Assembly (NCBI GenBank): GCA_022842925.1
Contig: JALHOQ010000010.1
Span: 1-38,146, forward strand
Reading direction: 5' to 3'
From: Bdellovibrionales bacterium
GTDB taxonomy: Bacteria; Bdellovibrionota; Bdellovibrionia; Bdellovibrionales; UBA1609
DNA: 38,146 nt
In this document: piece by piece, positions 1 through 7,525 of the stretch
Position numbering within the stretch: the stretch's first letter is position 1
How the letters are laid out: the number at the start of each line of letters is the position of its first letter
Translations under genes and position numbers: made by a program
The notes under the pieces: generated by a model
Databases searched by the model: none
The model's input: the letters and a program-made list of their open reading frames with translations, nothing else
What the model was told of the DNA's origin: nothing

Positions 1-1157
1 AGTATGGCGGCTGGATTTTTTCCTGGGAGGAGGCGGATAGCCCCGATGCCGCGTACAGTGAAGTCGGAGTGACCTCGAACGTGTTAAATATTTCGCCCGC
101 CAAACTCTCCGATAGTGGCTTTTACCGTCTAAAAATCCAGCCGGACCAGGGCCGCTCTCCCTTTTACTCAGAAACTGTTCAGGTTGCAGTTAGCCCAAGG
201 CCGGTCACTTCACTGCCCGCTCCCCTAACGCCGCCTTGCGAAGTCGCCAACGCATGCAGGGAGTATGCAGATATCAAGAACGGATCGATGATGCTTCTGT
301 ATCGCACCTATACTCTCGAAACCGTAAACCCGGCCATAGACCACCTCGTGATCGTGCTTCACGGGACCGATCGCGACGGCGACAACTATTTCAATCGCAT
401 GGTCGCTTCGGCCAAACTCTCCAACCACCTCGCGCGCACACTTATTGTGGCTCCCTCGTTTAAGGTGGCCGGCGACCCTCGCTTGGCCAACGAGCTGGAG
501 TGGCTGCAAAATAGCGGTGGCAACTCCTGGAAGCGCGGCGGAGATGCAAAAAGCATGGCCTTCAGTTCCTTCGAAGTTGTCGATTCCCTTGTCGAGCGCG
601 TAGCCGCCCCAAATCGATTTCCCAATCTTAAACGAGTAACCATTATCGGGCACTCCGCCGGCGGACAATTTGTGCAGAGGTATGCGGCCGGCACTCGGGT
701 CGACCGCCTTTATCCTCAGCTGGATTTTACGTTTGCGCCGGCAAATCCCTCGTCATTCATGTACTTGAATGATTTACGGCTGGTGCCGGAGACCACGAAC
801 CAGTTCGCCAAGCCCGCCAACTGCGCGGGATACAATGACTACATTTATGGTCTCAACAATCGCAATCGATATATGAACCTGGTGAGCAGCACGGACCTCG
901 TGCAAAATTACATCGCTCGTAAGGTTGTCTATTTCCAAGGCCAGTCCGACATCGTACGTGATAGCAATTTGGATACGACCTGCGCCGCCGACGCTCAAGG
1001 CCTCAACCGTTATGCCAGAGGCCTGGCCTACTTCTCAAAAATGCAAACTTACTTTGCCGGCCACAAGCATCGTTTGGTTTCCGTTCCTGGAGTGGGACAC
1101 TCGTCTTCGGGCATATTCTCATCAGTCGGTGCGCGATCCATTCTTTGGCCAAATTAG
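1..1157 (+). CDS. Ig-like domain / alpha-beta hydrolase, 5' truncated by the window
   Basis: The frame is already open at base 3, so the true start lies upstream; a GTG at 69 is only an internal codon. The part before about base 195 reads like the end of an immunoglobulin-like domain (W near the start, then LSDSGFYRL before a final beta strand), the usual 'D-x-G-x-Y' signature. A short Pro-rich linker follows, then an alpha/beta hydrolase. Counting from the GTG, an oxyanion-type HGTDRDGD is at 98-105, the nucleophile elbow GHSAGG at 194-199 (Ser196), and likely acid Asp294 (GQSD) and His344 (GVGH) complete a catalytic triad. Fold and triad are visible; the substrate is not. Ig-like modules usually sit on exported or surface proteins, so an extracellular esterase, depolymerase or peptidase is plausible. 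Stop TAG is at 1155-1157. Confidence 0.75.
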   Translation, partial: YGGWIFSWEEADSPDAAYSEVGVTSNVLNISPAKLSDSGFYRLKIQPDQGRSPFYSETVQVAVSPRPVTSLPAPLTPPCEVANACREYADIKNGSMMLLYRTYTLETVNPAIDHLVIVLHGTDRDGDNYFNRMVASAKLSNHLARTLIVAPSFKVAGDPRLANELEWLQNSGGNSWKRGGDAKSMAFSSFEVVDSLVERVAAPNRFPNLKRVTIIGHSAGGQFVQRYAAGTRVDRLYPQLDFTFAPANPSSFMYLNDLRLVPETTNQFAKPANCAGYNDYIYGLNNRNRYMNLVSSTDLVQNYIARKVVYFQGQSDIVRDSNLDTTCAADAQGLNRYARGLAYFSKMQTYFAGHKHRLVSVPGVGHSSSGIFSSVGARSILWPN

Positions 1158-1224
1158 TCACGACAAGGCGGGTCCGTTTTAGCCACGTCTCTTACATCTC
1201 CGACGCCTGATTGGATCTCGTCAC

Positions 1225-1240
1225 CGGCACATCAATTGCT
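1225..1240 (+). promoter_or_regulatory. candidate sigma-54 promoter of the PfpI-family gene
   Basis: CGGCAC-N5-TTGCT: GG at 1226-1227 and GC at 1238-1239 have the exact -24/-12 spacing. Transcription would start near 1251. This makes ATG 1276 (GGGAG at 1266-1270 as ribosome binding site) the real start and leaves the upstream in-frame ATG at 1252 without a leader. Confidence 0.65.
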
Positions 1241-1275
1241 GTTCCTGTGGGATGAACCTCAAAACGGGAGTCGCA

Positions 1276-1875
1276 ATGACAGAGAAAAAACTGAACGGAA
1301 AACGGGTGGCCATTCTCGCCACCGACGGATTCGAACAATCCGAACTTTTTGAACCTAAGCAGGCCCTTGAAGAAGCGGGTGCCGAAGTCTTCGTCGTCGC
1401 GCCCAAAGAAGGTTCGATTCGAGCGTGGTCGAAAAAAGATTGGGGCGAGAGTTGCGGGGTCGACATGACACTCGACATAGCGAACCCGGCGGAGTTTGAT
1501 GCTCTCGTTCTACCTGGTGGCGTGATGAGTCCGGACACCCTTCGGATAAACGATAAGGCCATTGAATTTATTCAAGGCTTCACCAACAGCGGAAAACCCA
1601 TTGCCGCCATCTGCCACGGTCCGTGGACGCTGATTGAAACAGGATTTGTCGACGGTCGAACATTGACTTCATGGCCCTCAATTAAAACAGACCTCATCAA
1701 CGCCGGCGCCCAGTGGGTGGACCGCTCTGTGGTCGTGGATAACGGCCTGGTCACCAGCCGTAAGCCAGATGACCTCGCGGATTTTAACCGCAAAATGATC
1801 GAGGAGTTCTGCGAAGGCGCGCACACTCCCCGCCCGGAGGATAACACCCGCATTCAAGACATGGGGCCGGTATAG
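1276..1875 (+). CDS. PfpI/DJ-1 family (class I glutamine amidotransferase-like) stress protein
   Basis: This 199-residue protein has the PfpI/YhbO/DJ-1 fold signature: an N-terminal strand VAILATDGFEQSEL carrying the conserved acidic residue, VLPGG near residue 80, and the nucleophile elbow AAICHGPW with Cys113-His114 (numbered from this start). Family members are reported as glyoxalases, deglycases, chaperones or proteases and are commonly stress-induced; the true substrate is debated, so I do not assign one. ATG 1276 is preferred over ATG 1252 because of its ribosome binding site and the sigma-54-like promoter that would start transcripts near 1251. It is soluble, has no signal peptide, and appears monocistronic; the AAA+ gene downstream is 121 bp away. 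Confidence 0.85.
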   Translation: MTEKKLNGKRVAILATDGFEQSELFEPKQALEEAGAEVFVVAPKEGSIRAWSKKDWGESCGVDMTLDIANPAEFDALVLPGGVMSPDTLRINDKAIEFIQGFTNSGKPIAAICHGPWTLIETGFVDGRTLTSWPSIKTDLINAGAQWVDRSVVVDNGLVTSRKPDDLADFNRKMIEEFCEGAHTPRPEDNTRIQDMGPV

Positions 1876-1996
1876 AAATTGCCTTTTGAGATCCCTTTTT
1901 CACCATATAAGCGTAGACAGTGACTCTGACTGCGAAGCGAGAGAATTTTTCTAAGCCTCCCGCAAAAGCTTCAGGGTCACGATTAGAAGGGATCCC

Positions 1997-4537
1997 ATGT
2001 TTCGCCTCGCCCTGCTCGCCACAGTCGCCCTAACCGCCGTCCCCTCACTGGCCAAATCCGAAGACCCGAGCCATTACCTGATGCATAAATTCCGCGGCGG
2101 TGAGCGAGTCGTTTTTCGCACTGGCGGCAACGGCCTCCAAGGCGTGTACTATGTCGGCCAAGACGATCGTGCCATTTTGATCGATCCCCGCCACCCTTAC
2201 TTCATGGGCCAACCCGAAGGCGCTCGCGAGGCAACCGTCACGATTACCAAGGCCAGCGATATGGCGACGGCCCATTGGAAATTGCAGGGCCTGAAAGGCC
2301 TTGCCTACGCGATCATGGGCGGTGACATTCTTCTTATTAACGAGAAGGGTCAGCATCGTCGCTTCTCGCTTCTGCCCGCCGGGACGCCGAACTTTCAAGA
2401 AATGAATATTCTGGATTGTATGGTCTACGACTTCGACGGAAGGAAACACCTTTACATCGGTTATAGCGTCAACACATACGACAAGGCCACGGGCATCTTG
2501 ATCGATGAAGAGTTCCGTTACGCGAAGAAAGAAGTTTCACGCGCGGAAGGCGCTAACGGTTCTCTGATCGTGGAAGAACTCAAGTCCGCAATGCCCGTCT
2601 TGGCGGATGGAGTCTACTCGGCCGAATCTTTGTACACCGACGCCGACCTTTCTAAAGCCTACCTGAAACGAGAAAGCGCAGATCCGGAGTACGTAACACT
2701 GGCCCACGCGCAAGGTTTGAGCGGTCAGCATAAGCCGTTGGTCGACGTTGAGGTTTTAAACAACGAAGGTAAAACGGTGAGCGCGGTTGAGTTCCTTAAG
2801 ACGTTCTCCGTCAACCTTACCGAGAAGTATAAGAGCGCCCCATTTGGTGGAGTGCACGTCAACGAACGCAAGATTCTTGAAATGGCGGAGGTCCTCGCGG
2901 GATACGAAATCACCAGCGTCGCCTACCTCGGGTACCCTGGTACGGGTAAAACGACCGACATCAACATGATGATCAGCGAGGCGGCCAACGGGCGCGGACC
3001 CGAGTTTCTACGGGAGTATACCTTTATTAAACTTGAGCCCGGCGCCATGGATGCGCAGATGTGGCGGGGGTCAACGGAGGCCAAGATCACCGCATTAAAA
3101 GCGCTCGCCCGTAAGAACAAGGTCATTTTTGTCATTGATGAATTCCATCGGATCAAGGGCATGGCTTCACACCGTGACCGACCGCACGACGTCACCGAAG
3201 ACCTAAAGGACGATATGGCTGAAGGGGTTTTAAAGATCATCGGCATGTCCACGGATTCCGAATTTCATGGCGCGGGGTTCTCTAAACCATTCCAAGAACG
3301 TTTTATCCTGGTCAACAAAGATGAGCCAACGGGTGCTGAGCTGATCGCCATGCTACGCGGGTGGATTCTCTCCCGTCACTTGCAGAATCCGGGTGACGCC
3401 TTTTTGCATGAGGCCAATCGGATCGCTGAACGCTTTGCCGGCATTGGCGCCCAACCTCGAAAAACCACAAAACTCCTCGATGCCGTCTATGCCCGCCTAA
3501 AACTCACCGGCCAGGAAGGCCAGACGCCGGACATTGGTCTTTTGCATGACGTCGCTCGACAACGATTCGGATTCGATCCCGTTCTGATCGACACTAAACT
3601 GGCTCGCCAGCGACTCGAGCAGATGATCCGCTACATGGACAGTCGGATTATCGGCCAGACGGAAGCTCGAGCCCTGCTCGAGCGCGCCACTATCCGCGCC
3701 CTTTCAAACTTAAATTCGGGCCAAGGGCCGCGAATGAAAATTCTGCTTACGGGCGAAGAAGGACAGGGCAAAACCACGATCAGCAAAGCGTACGCGCAAG
3801 GAATGGGACTTCCCTTTCATATTATTGACATGAGCAAGTACCGTCATGGCGCCCCCGTCGGCGCGGGTCCCCTTACAGAGGCCGCTGAGGCCATAGCTCG
3901 CAACGCCTTCACTGTTTTGATTTTCGATAAGATGGAAAGATCGGCCATCGAAATTCAAGAGCAGCTTCTGGAATCGTTGGAAAGCGGGCGAGCCTTGGTG
4001 CAAAAGCATACCAATGGCGGATTAAATAGCGAGCTCGTGGATTTTCGCAATGCCTCGGTGATCTTTAACGTGAACATCAGCGCTGACGAAATCCGACGCG
4101 GCAACCGCTCTGCCGGGTTCGTCAGTTTCGGCAAAAGAAAAGACAGGGAGATTCTGCAGAACGGCCAGATCTCACGCAATGTTTTGGATCAAGTTCCTGA
4201 TCAAGCGCTCGTTGAGGCTCTCAGTCGGGAGGATTTCCGATCCGCCGTCGCCCTTCACGTGGAAGATCTCCTTAAAGAATTTAAGTCTAAGGACTTGCAG
4301 GTGAATTTTCCCGACCGGGAGGTCTTTTTGGACTTTGCCGCTTCTCTCTGGCGCGAGAACATTTCGAACCGACGGATCCACGATATTCTGCAACAGATTC
4401 GGGATTACTTGGCGCAAGAGAAAGTGTTGGCCCAGAATTCTCCGGCGTCGGACACTGTGGAGCTGCGTTTCGACGGCCGAAATCTGCGCCTATCGGGTTC
4501 GGACTCCGCCTACTCGTGTGAAGATCTACTGTTCTAG
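1997..4537 (+). CDS. ClpA/ClpB-like double AAA+ ATPase with an N-terminal signal peptide
   Basis: The 846-residue product begins with a convincing signal peptide (MFRLALLATVALTAVPSLA, cleavage after Ala19). A unique region of about 270 residues follows, then two AAA+ modules in the Hsp100 arrangement. Module 1: Walker A GYPGTGKT 312-319, Walker B VIFVIDE 376-382, sensor-like GMSTDSEFH 416-424 and ERFILV, matching the ClpB 'GATT-DEY...ERRF' layout. Module 2: IIGQ 551-554, Walker A TGEEGQGKT 585-593, and a Walker B VLIFDKMER 640-648 in which the catalytic Glu after Asp is replaced by Lys, so the second ATPase site may bind but not hydrolyse ATP. No M-domain is recognisable. ClpB works in the cytosol; a leader peptide on such a protein is odd because the periplasm lacks ATP. 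The 'signal' might instead be an uncleaved membrane anchor. The ribosome binding site AAGG lies 6 bases before ATG 1997. The stop overlaps that of the convergent gene. Confidence 0.8.
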   Translation: MFRLALLATVALTAVPSLAKSEDPSHYLMHKFRGGERVVFRTGGNGLQGVYYVGQDDRAILIDPRHPYFMGQPEGAREATVTITKASDMATAHWKLQGLKGLAYAIMGGDILLINEKGQHRRFSLLPAGTPNFQEMNILDCMVYDFDGRKHLYIGYSVNTYDKATGILIDEEFRYAKKEVSRAEGANGSLIVEELKSAMPVLADGVYSAESLYTDADLSKAYLKRESADPEYVTLAHAQGLSGQHKPLVDVEVLNNEGKTVSAVEFLKTFSVNLTEKYKSAPFGGVHVNERKILEMAEVLAGYEITSVAYLGYPGTGKTTDINMMISEAANGRGPEFLREYTFIKLEPGAMDAQMWRGSTEAKITALKALARKNKVIFVIDEFHRIKGMASHRDRPHDVTEDLKDDMAEGVLKIIGMSTDSEFHGAGFSKPFQERFILVNKDEPTGAELIAMLRGWILSRHLQNPGDAFLHEANRIAERFAGIGAQPRKTTKLLDAVYARLKLTGQEGQTPDIGLLHDVARQRFGFDPVLIDTKLARQRLEQMIRYMDSRIIGQTEARALLERATIRALSNLNSGQGPRMKILLTGEEGQGKTTISKAYAQGMGLPFHIIDMSKYRHGAPVGAGPLTEAAEAIARNAFTVLIFDKMERSAIEIQEQLLESLESGRALVQKHTNGGLNSELVDFRNASVIFNVNISADEIRRGNRSAGFVSFGKRKDREILQNGQISRNVLDQVPDQALVEALSREDFRSAVALHVEDLLKEFKSKDLQVNFPDREVFLDFAASLWRENISNRRIHDILQQIRDYLAQEKVLAQNSPASDTVELRFDGRNLRLSGSDSAYSCEDLLF

Positions 4538-5124
4538 AACTCGTCACGAATGGAGCTGATCGAAACGCCCGTTAACTCGGGTACCAAATCACACTTGAGC
4601 TGCGTGGGCTTGCAGGGCGTGCCGGCGCTTTTAAAATCGAGCATTTTAGATGCGGACACTGGAATCTTTAGAAGATGAGTTTCATTGGCCCGTACATAGG
4701 ACGATTGCGGGAATGTCAGATCGACTAAATGGGGAATTTTTAAATGACAGAGCGGGCCTGATGGCGTCGACACTTCGCTCTGTCCCCGCGCATAGGTTTC
4801 GAAGTGGGCGGCCGTGACCAAGAAAAGGGCCGGGACCGGGTTTCCAGACGAGTCTACGTTGGGCACGGAGAATTCCAATCCCTTGCCCAACCCTTTCAGA
4901 CTTAAAAGATCTACGGATTTATTTCGGAGCTCGAGACTGACCACTGTTCCATCCTCTAGTACCAGATGGAGGCGCTTCACCGGAACCAGTAAGGCCCGAG
5001 TGAAGGCGTCGATATCCGAAGCGGTTGGGATGTAGGGGCAGGTTTTATCAGGTTTAGCTTCGGCCAGGGGCAGGCAAACAATAAGACTCAAAATGATCAG
5101 GGCTCTTAGTAAACGCGGGTCCAT
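4534..5124 (-). CDS. exported protein of unknown function
   Basis: A 196-residue protein starting at ATG 5124, chosen over an earlier in-frame start because GAGGAG lies 8 bases upstream. The N-terminus is a clear signal peptide (RLLRALIILSLIVCLPLAEA) followed by a mature protein with four Cys residues (TCP near the start, LCHL, PCKP and KCDL), which could form disulfides in the periplasm. The rest is a mix of predicted beta strands; I do not recognise the family. It converges with the AAA+ gene: the two stop codons share one CTAG at 4534-4537, so no terminator fits between them. A sigma-54-like element lies 32 bp upstream of the start. Confidence 0.7.
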   Translation of the reverse strand: MDPRLLRALIILSLIVCLPLAEAKPDKTCPYIPTASDIDAFTRALLVPVKRLHLVLEDGTVVSLELRNKSVDLLSLKGLGKGLEFSVPNVDSSGNPVPALFLVTAAHFETYARGQSEVSTPSGPLCHLKIPHLVDLTFPQSSYVRANETHLLKIPVSASKMLDFKSAGTPCKPTQLKCDLVPELTGVSISSIRDEF

Positions 5125-5155
5125 GCGTGGTTCTCCTCTTTGAGTCACTTAGAGA

Positions 5156-5170
5156 GCAACGCACGCGCCG
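5156..5170 (-). promoter_or_regulatory. candidate sigma-54 promoter for the exported protein at 4534-5124
   Basis: On the minus strand it reads CGGCGC-N5-TTGC followed by T, with exact GG/GC spacing. The predicted transcript start near 5144 lies about 20 bases before ATG 5124, just ahead of the AGGAG ribosome binding site. Confidence 0.55.
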
Positions 5171-5263
5171 ACCCGGTCTATGTTCAATCTTCTCTAACAA
5201 TCGCAATCTGCCACCTGCCTGACAGGCCGACGATTTACTGGGAATCCGTCTCAGAAAAATACG

Positions 5264-5692
5264 CTATCTCCCCCGGTAGCGACCGTGCCCGCGTCCTACA
5301 ACCACGCTGATTTCGCGCAGCAGGTTCTGTATGTCTTGCTGGCGGGAACCGCTGACCGGATCGGGGCCCGAGGAGCTGAAGGCCTGCTCGAGCGATGCCG
5401 CAAGGTGAATCGTGCGGGCCATTAACTGATGGTAGTCGATAATGGCGGCTCGGCGTTGACGTGGCTCCATGGTCGAGATGCTGTGGGGGGTGAGCGCGAT
5501 CGCCTGGGTAAGATGTTCGCGCAGTTCTGCGGATTTATCGGCCGCGACAGAATAGGTCTGCGGATCATTGGCCGCGACCCAAACAGAATCTAGAATATAG
5601 CCCATGGCTGTCATATGCTCTTTTAGAGTCTTGGGAGCGGCTTGGGCGGCCATGGACATTGAAAAAAGTGCGGCTGCAATTAAGTACTTCAT
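5264..5692 (-). CDS. small exported helical protein, unknown function
   Basis: A 142-residue protein with start ATG 5692, supported by AGGAGGG four bases upstream; longer in-frame versions lack this. Signal peptide MKYLIAAALFSMSMAAQA, then an almost entirely helical mature part beginning KTLKEHMTAMGYILDSVW. The helix pattern and length resemble the four-helix cytochrome c'/b562 type, and the HM-x-x-MG start resembles the region that provides an axial ligand there, but there is no CxxCH, so covalent haem attachment is not expected. It is divergent from a real mono-haem cytochrome at 5895, which also has a helical N-terminal part. Function unknown; the structural comparison is my inference. Confidence 0.65.
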   Translation of the reverse strand: MKYLIAAALFSMSMAAQAAPKTLKEHMTAMGYILDSVWVAANDPQTYSVAADKSAELREHLTQAIALTPHSISTMEPRQRRAAIIDYHQLMARTIHLAASLEQAFSSSGPDPVSGSRQQDIQNLLREISVVVGRGHGRYRGR

Positions 5693-5724
5693 AAATTCCC
5701 TCCTCTGGGATCCGCGGTGTAAGA

Positions 5725-5739
5725 GCAATAGCCGCGCCA
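5725..5739 (-). promoter_or_regulatory. candidate sigma-54 promoter for the exported helical protein
   Basis: Minus strand TGGCGC-N5-TTGC followed by T, nearly the textbook sequence with exact spacing. The predicted start near 5713 gives a leader of about 20 bases before ATG 5692. Confidence 0.7.
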
Positions 5740-5767
5740 TGGGTATTTTCGAGCCTAGACTAAAGCC

Positions 5768-5784
5768 TGAGACCTTTTGTCTCA
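5768..5784. repeat. inverted repeat TGAGAC-N5-GTCTCA between divergent promoters
   Basis: A perfect 6+6 inverted repeat with a 5-base centre. It lies 28 bp from one sigma-54-like promoter (5725-5739, minus) and 67 bp from the other (5852-5866, plus), so it could be an activator site serving both, or a weak hairpin. Too short to be certain. Confidence 0.35.
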
Positions 5785-5851
5785 ATGCCGCAGGGAACTG
5801 TGCCGGGATGTCTCGGATGCTATGTCGGAAACAAAATAGTATATTCTGGAG

Positions 5852-5867
5852 CGGCTTGGTGGTTGCA
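5852..5867 (+). promoter_or_regulatory. candidate sigma-54 promoter for the cytochrome c gene
   Basis: CGGCTT-N5-TTGCA with GG at 5853-5854 and GC at 5865-5866. Transcription would start near 5878, giving a short leader that still includes the AAGGAG site ahead of ATG 5895. The -24 half is less canonical than others in the window. Confidence 0.5.
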
Positions 5868-5894
5868 ACGCTTCTTGGTAGGTAAGGAGATCCT

Positions 5895-7019
5895 ATGGTT
5901 CGCTATTTTCTTTTGGTCCTATTTGCTTTCTCAATCCCCTGCTCATCTCAGGATTCAGAAAATGGCCGCGTTAAGGCGACCATGCATACGTTTCTGGTGG
6001 AGATGGCCAAAGTGACGCCCTATCTCAGCACAACCGAAGCTTTCACCTCTAAGGAAGGCAAGGCGGCGATCAGTCCGGCCCTCGAAAGCCTGGCCAAGAA
6101 GGCACGAAATCCACCAGAAAAGCTGAAAGAGAGCGCGGGCTTTCGCATTTCGTTCGGGCTTTTGGCCGACCATATCCAAAAAACAAAAGCCGTTTATGAC
6201 AAGGGCGAAATGGAATACGCCCGTTTGCGATTGAATGGTATGGCCAACCTCTGCGCCTCATGCCATACGCAAACCCCAGTCAAGGCGAAGGGCTCCTTGT
6301 TTCCGCCGGTCGATGACCTCACGTCCAAGGTCAGTTTCGAAAACGCGAATTTCCTTTTTGTGATCCGCCGCTACGAACAGGCACTGGCCCAGTTCGATAG
6401 TTTGCTTCGCGGCTACCCCGATTCGGGATTGCCTTCGGATTTGATTGGCGATGTTTTCCGCCGAAAGGTGGCGGTTTTCGCGCGGGTTTACCGCGATCCA
6501 AAAGCGGCGGTCGCAAGCCTGCGCGCCGACTTAAAGAACGGTAAACTACCGTCCGACGCGCGCGATAACGTAAACGTCTGGATCGCGGGCTTTGAAAAAA
6601 TGGCCAAGGATAAAACAGACCCATCCAAGTACTCGACCACAAAATTGATCGAATATGTTTCCAAAGGCATGCCGAAGGAGCTGAACCGCAAAATCCCGAC
6701 CGGCGATCCGCAGCTTCTGAACCTGCTCTACCTGTCAGGATTGCTCTACGAACGTTTGCTGCAAGAGCCGAACTCCCCACAGACTCAAGAGTTACTTTAC
6801 TATCTCGCCCTGCTGGAGAGGAGCCTAGCTCCCGTCGTCTGGTATTCCATAAGTGAAGTGTATCTTAAGGAATGCGTGGTGGCCTTCGCCCCATCCACCG
6901 CTTCAAAGCGCTGCCTAGACGCCTATGAGAGCGGAATGCGCGAACGGTTTTTCGGTCGAAATATCCCGGAGCCCATTCAAAACAGCATCGATGCCCTCAA
7001 AGAGTACTTAGCTAAATGA
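5895..7019 (+). CDS. exported mono-haem c-type cytochrome with helical repeat C-terminus
   Basis: A 374-residue protein with a hydrophobic N-terminal signal (residues 1-17, ending SIPC; the Pro before Cys makes a lipobox weak). One haem-binding motif CASCH lies at residues 120-124 at the end of a helical region, the layout of cytochrome c'/c556-type domains. From about residue 140 to the end the protein is helical with TPR-like spacing (FLFVIRRYEQALAQFDSLLRGYPDS), suggesting a scaffold. It probably sits in the periplasm or on the membrane surface and transfers or senses electrons; the partner is unknown. AAGGAG lies 5 bases before ATG 5895. The stop overlaps the start of the next gene (ATGA at 7016-7019), so the two are translationally coupled. 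Confidence 0.75.
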   Translation: MVRYFLLVLFAFSIPCSSQDSENGRVKATMHTFLVEMAKVTPYLSTTEAFTSKEGKAAISPALESLAKKARNPPEKLKESAGFRISFGLLADHIQKTKAVYDKGEMEYARLRLNGMANLCASCHTQTPVKAKGSLFPPVDDLTSKVSFENANFLFVIRRYEQALAQFDSLLRGYPDSGLPSDLIGDVFRRKVAVFARVYRDPKAAVASLRADLKNGKLPSDARDNVNVWIAGFEKMAKDKTDPSKYSTTKLIEYVSKGMPKELNRKIPTGDPQLLNLLYLSGLLYERLLQEPNSPQTQELLYYLALLERSLAPVVWYSISEVYLKECVVAFAPSTASKRCLDAYESGMRERFFGRNIPEPIQNSIDALKEYLAK

Positions 7020-7444
7020 GTCTGACCACCATCCCCCATGCCGGACTGGTCCACATGCCACTGGCGCTGGCCGTGCTCATCCCGCTGCTTTACGGACTGT
7101 CGTGGCTCAGCGTGAAGAAAGGCTGGCTCGGCGCCAATATTTGGTACGGAATGGTAATCCTGGGTTTCATTCAGCTTATCTCCATCGTCGTAGGCCTGCA
7201 CAGCGGCGAGAGCGCCGAATTCACTTCCGCAGCGGCAAAAGATGCGGTGGAGAAACACGAACACGCGGCGGAGACCTTTTTCTACGTGTGGATTCTCCTA
7301 GGAATCCTGTTCATCGGGTCGCTTTGGCTCAGAAATAAAAAGTATTTTTGGCTAATGGAGCTGAGCTTAATCATTCTTTTTGGCGTTCAGGCCTATTTAG
7401 CGTTTTCCACGGGTCACCTAGGCGGAGATCTGATTCCGCGCTAA
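7016..7444 (+). CDS. DUF2231-like integral membrane protein
   Basis: A 142-residue protein with about four transmembrane segments (near 15-30, 43-62, 88-108 and 113-133). It opens with IPHAGLVHMPLALAVLIPLLYGLSW, which fits the 'HP-x-LVHFPIAL' start of DUF2231 family membrane proteins; His residues at the membrane edges (HAGLVH, HSGES, HEHAAE, GHLGG) could bind haem or metal. Coupled by a 4-base overlap to the c-type cytochrome, so a small membrane electron-transfer pair is a reasonable guess. The family has no firmly established function. Confidence 0.75.
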   Translation: MSLTTIPHAGLVHMPLALAVLIPLLYGLSWLSVKKGWLGANIWYGMVILGFIQLISIVVGLHSGESAEFTSAAAKDAVEKHEHAAETFFYVWILLGILFIGSLWLRNKKYFWLMELSLIILFGVQAYLAFSTGHLGGDLIPR

Positions 7445-7470
7445 GCGGGGCTTAGGTGGTATGCTACGTC

Positions 7471-7501
7471 TTTTATCGAGAAATAAATTAATTTTTATCG
7501 A
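7471..7501 (+). repeat. direct repeat TTTTATCGA, 22 bp centre to centre
   Basis: TTTTATCGA occurs at 7471-7479 and 7493-7501, i.e. two helical turns apart, in the AT-rich leader of the OmpR-family regulator. OmpR/PhoP-type regulators often bind direct repeats, so this may be an autoregulatory site. Confidence 0.35.
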
Positions 7502-7525
7502 TAGAGGAAAGGAAGGACTTTGAAT

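Noticed and set aside
225-668. Minus-strand open frame opposite the hydrolase
   Set aside because: No ribosome site or recognisable domain; the plus strand shows clear hydrolase motifs.
1868-1882. Sigma-54-like CGGTAT-N5-TTGCC before the AAA+ gene
   Set aside because: It overlaps the end of the PfpI-family gene, has a poor -24 half, and would leave a leader of about 100 bases.
6331-6780. Minus-strand frame opposite the cytochrome gene
   Set aside because: Arg/Ser-rich shadow of the plus-strand codons, without a start signal.
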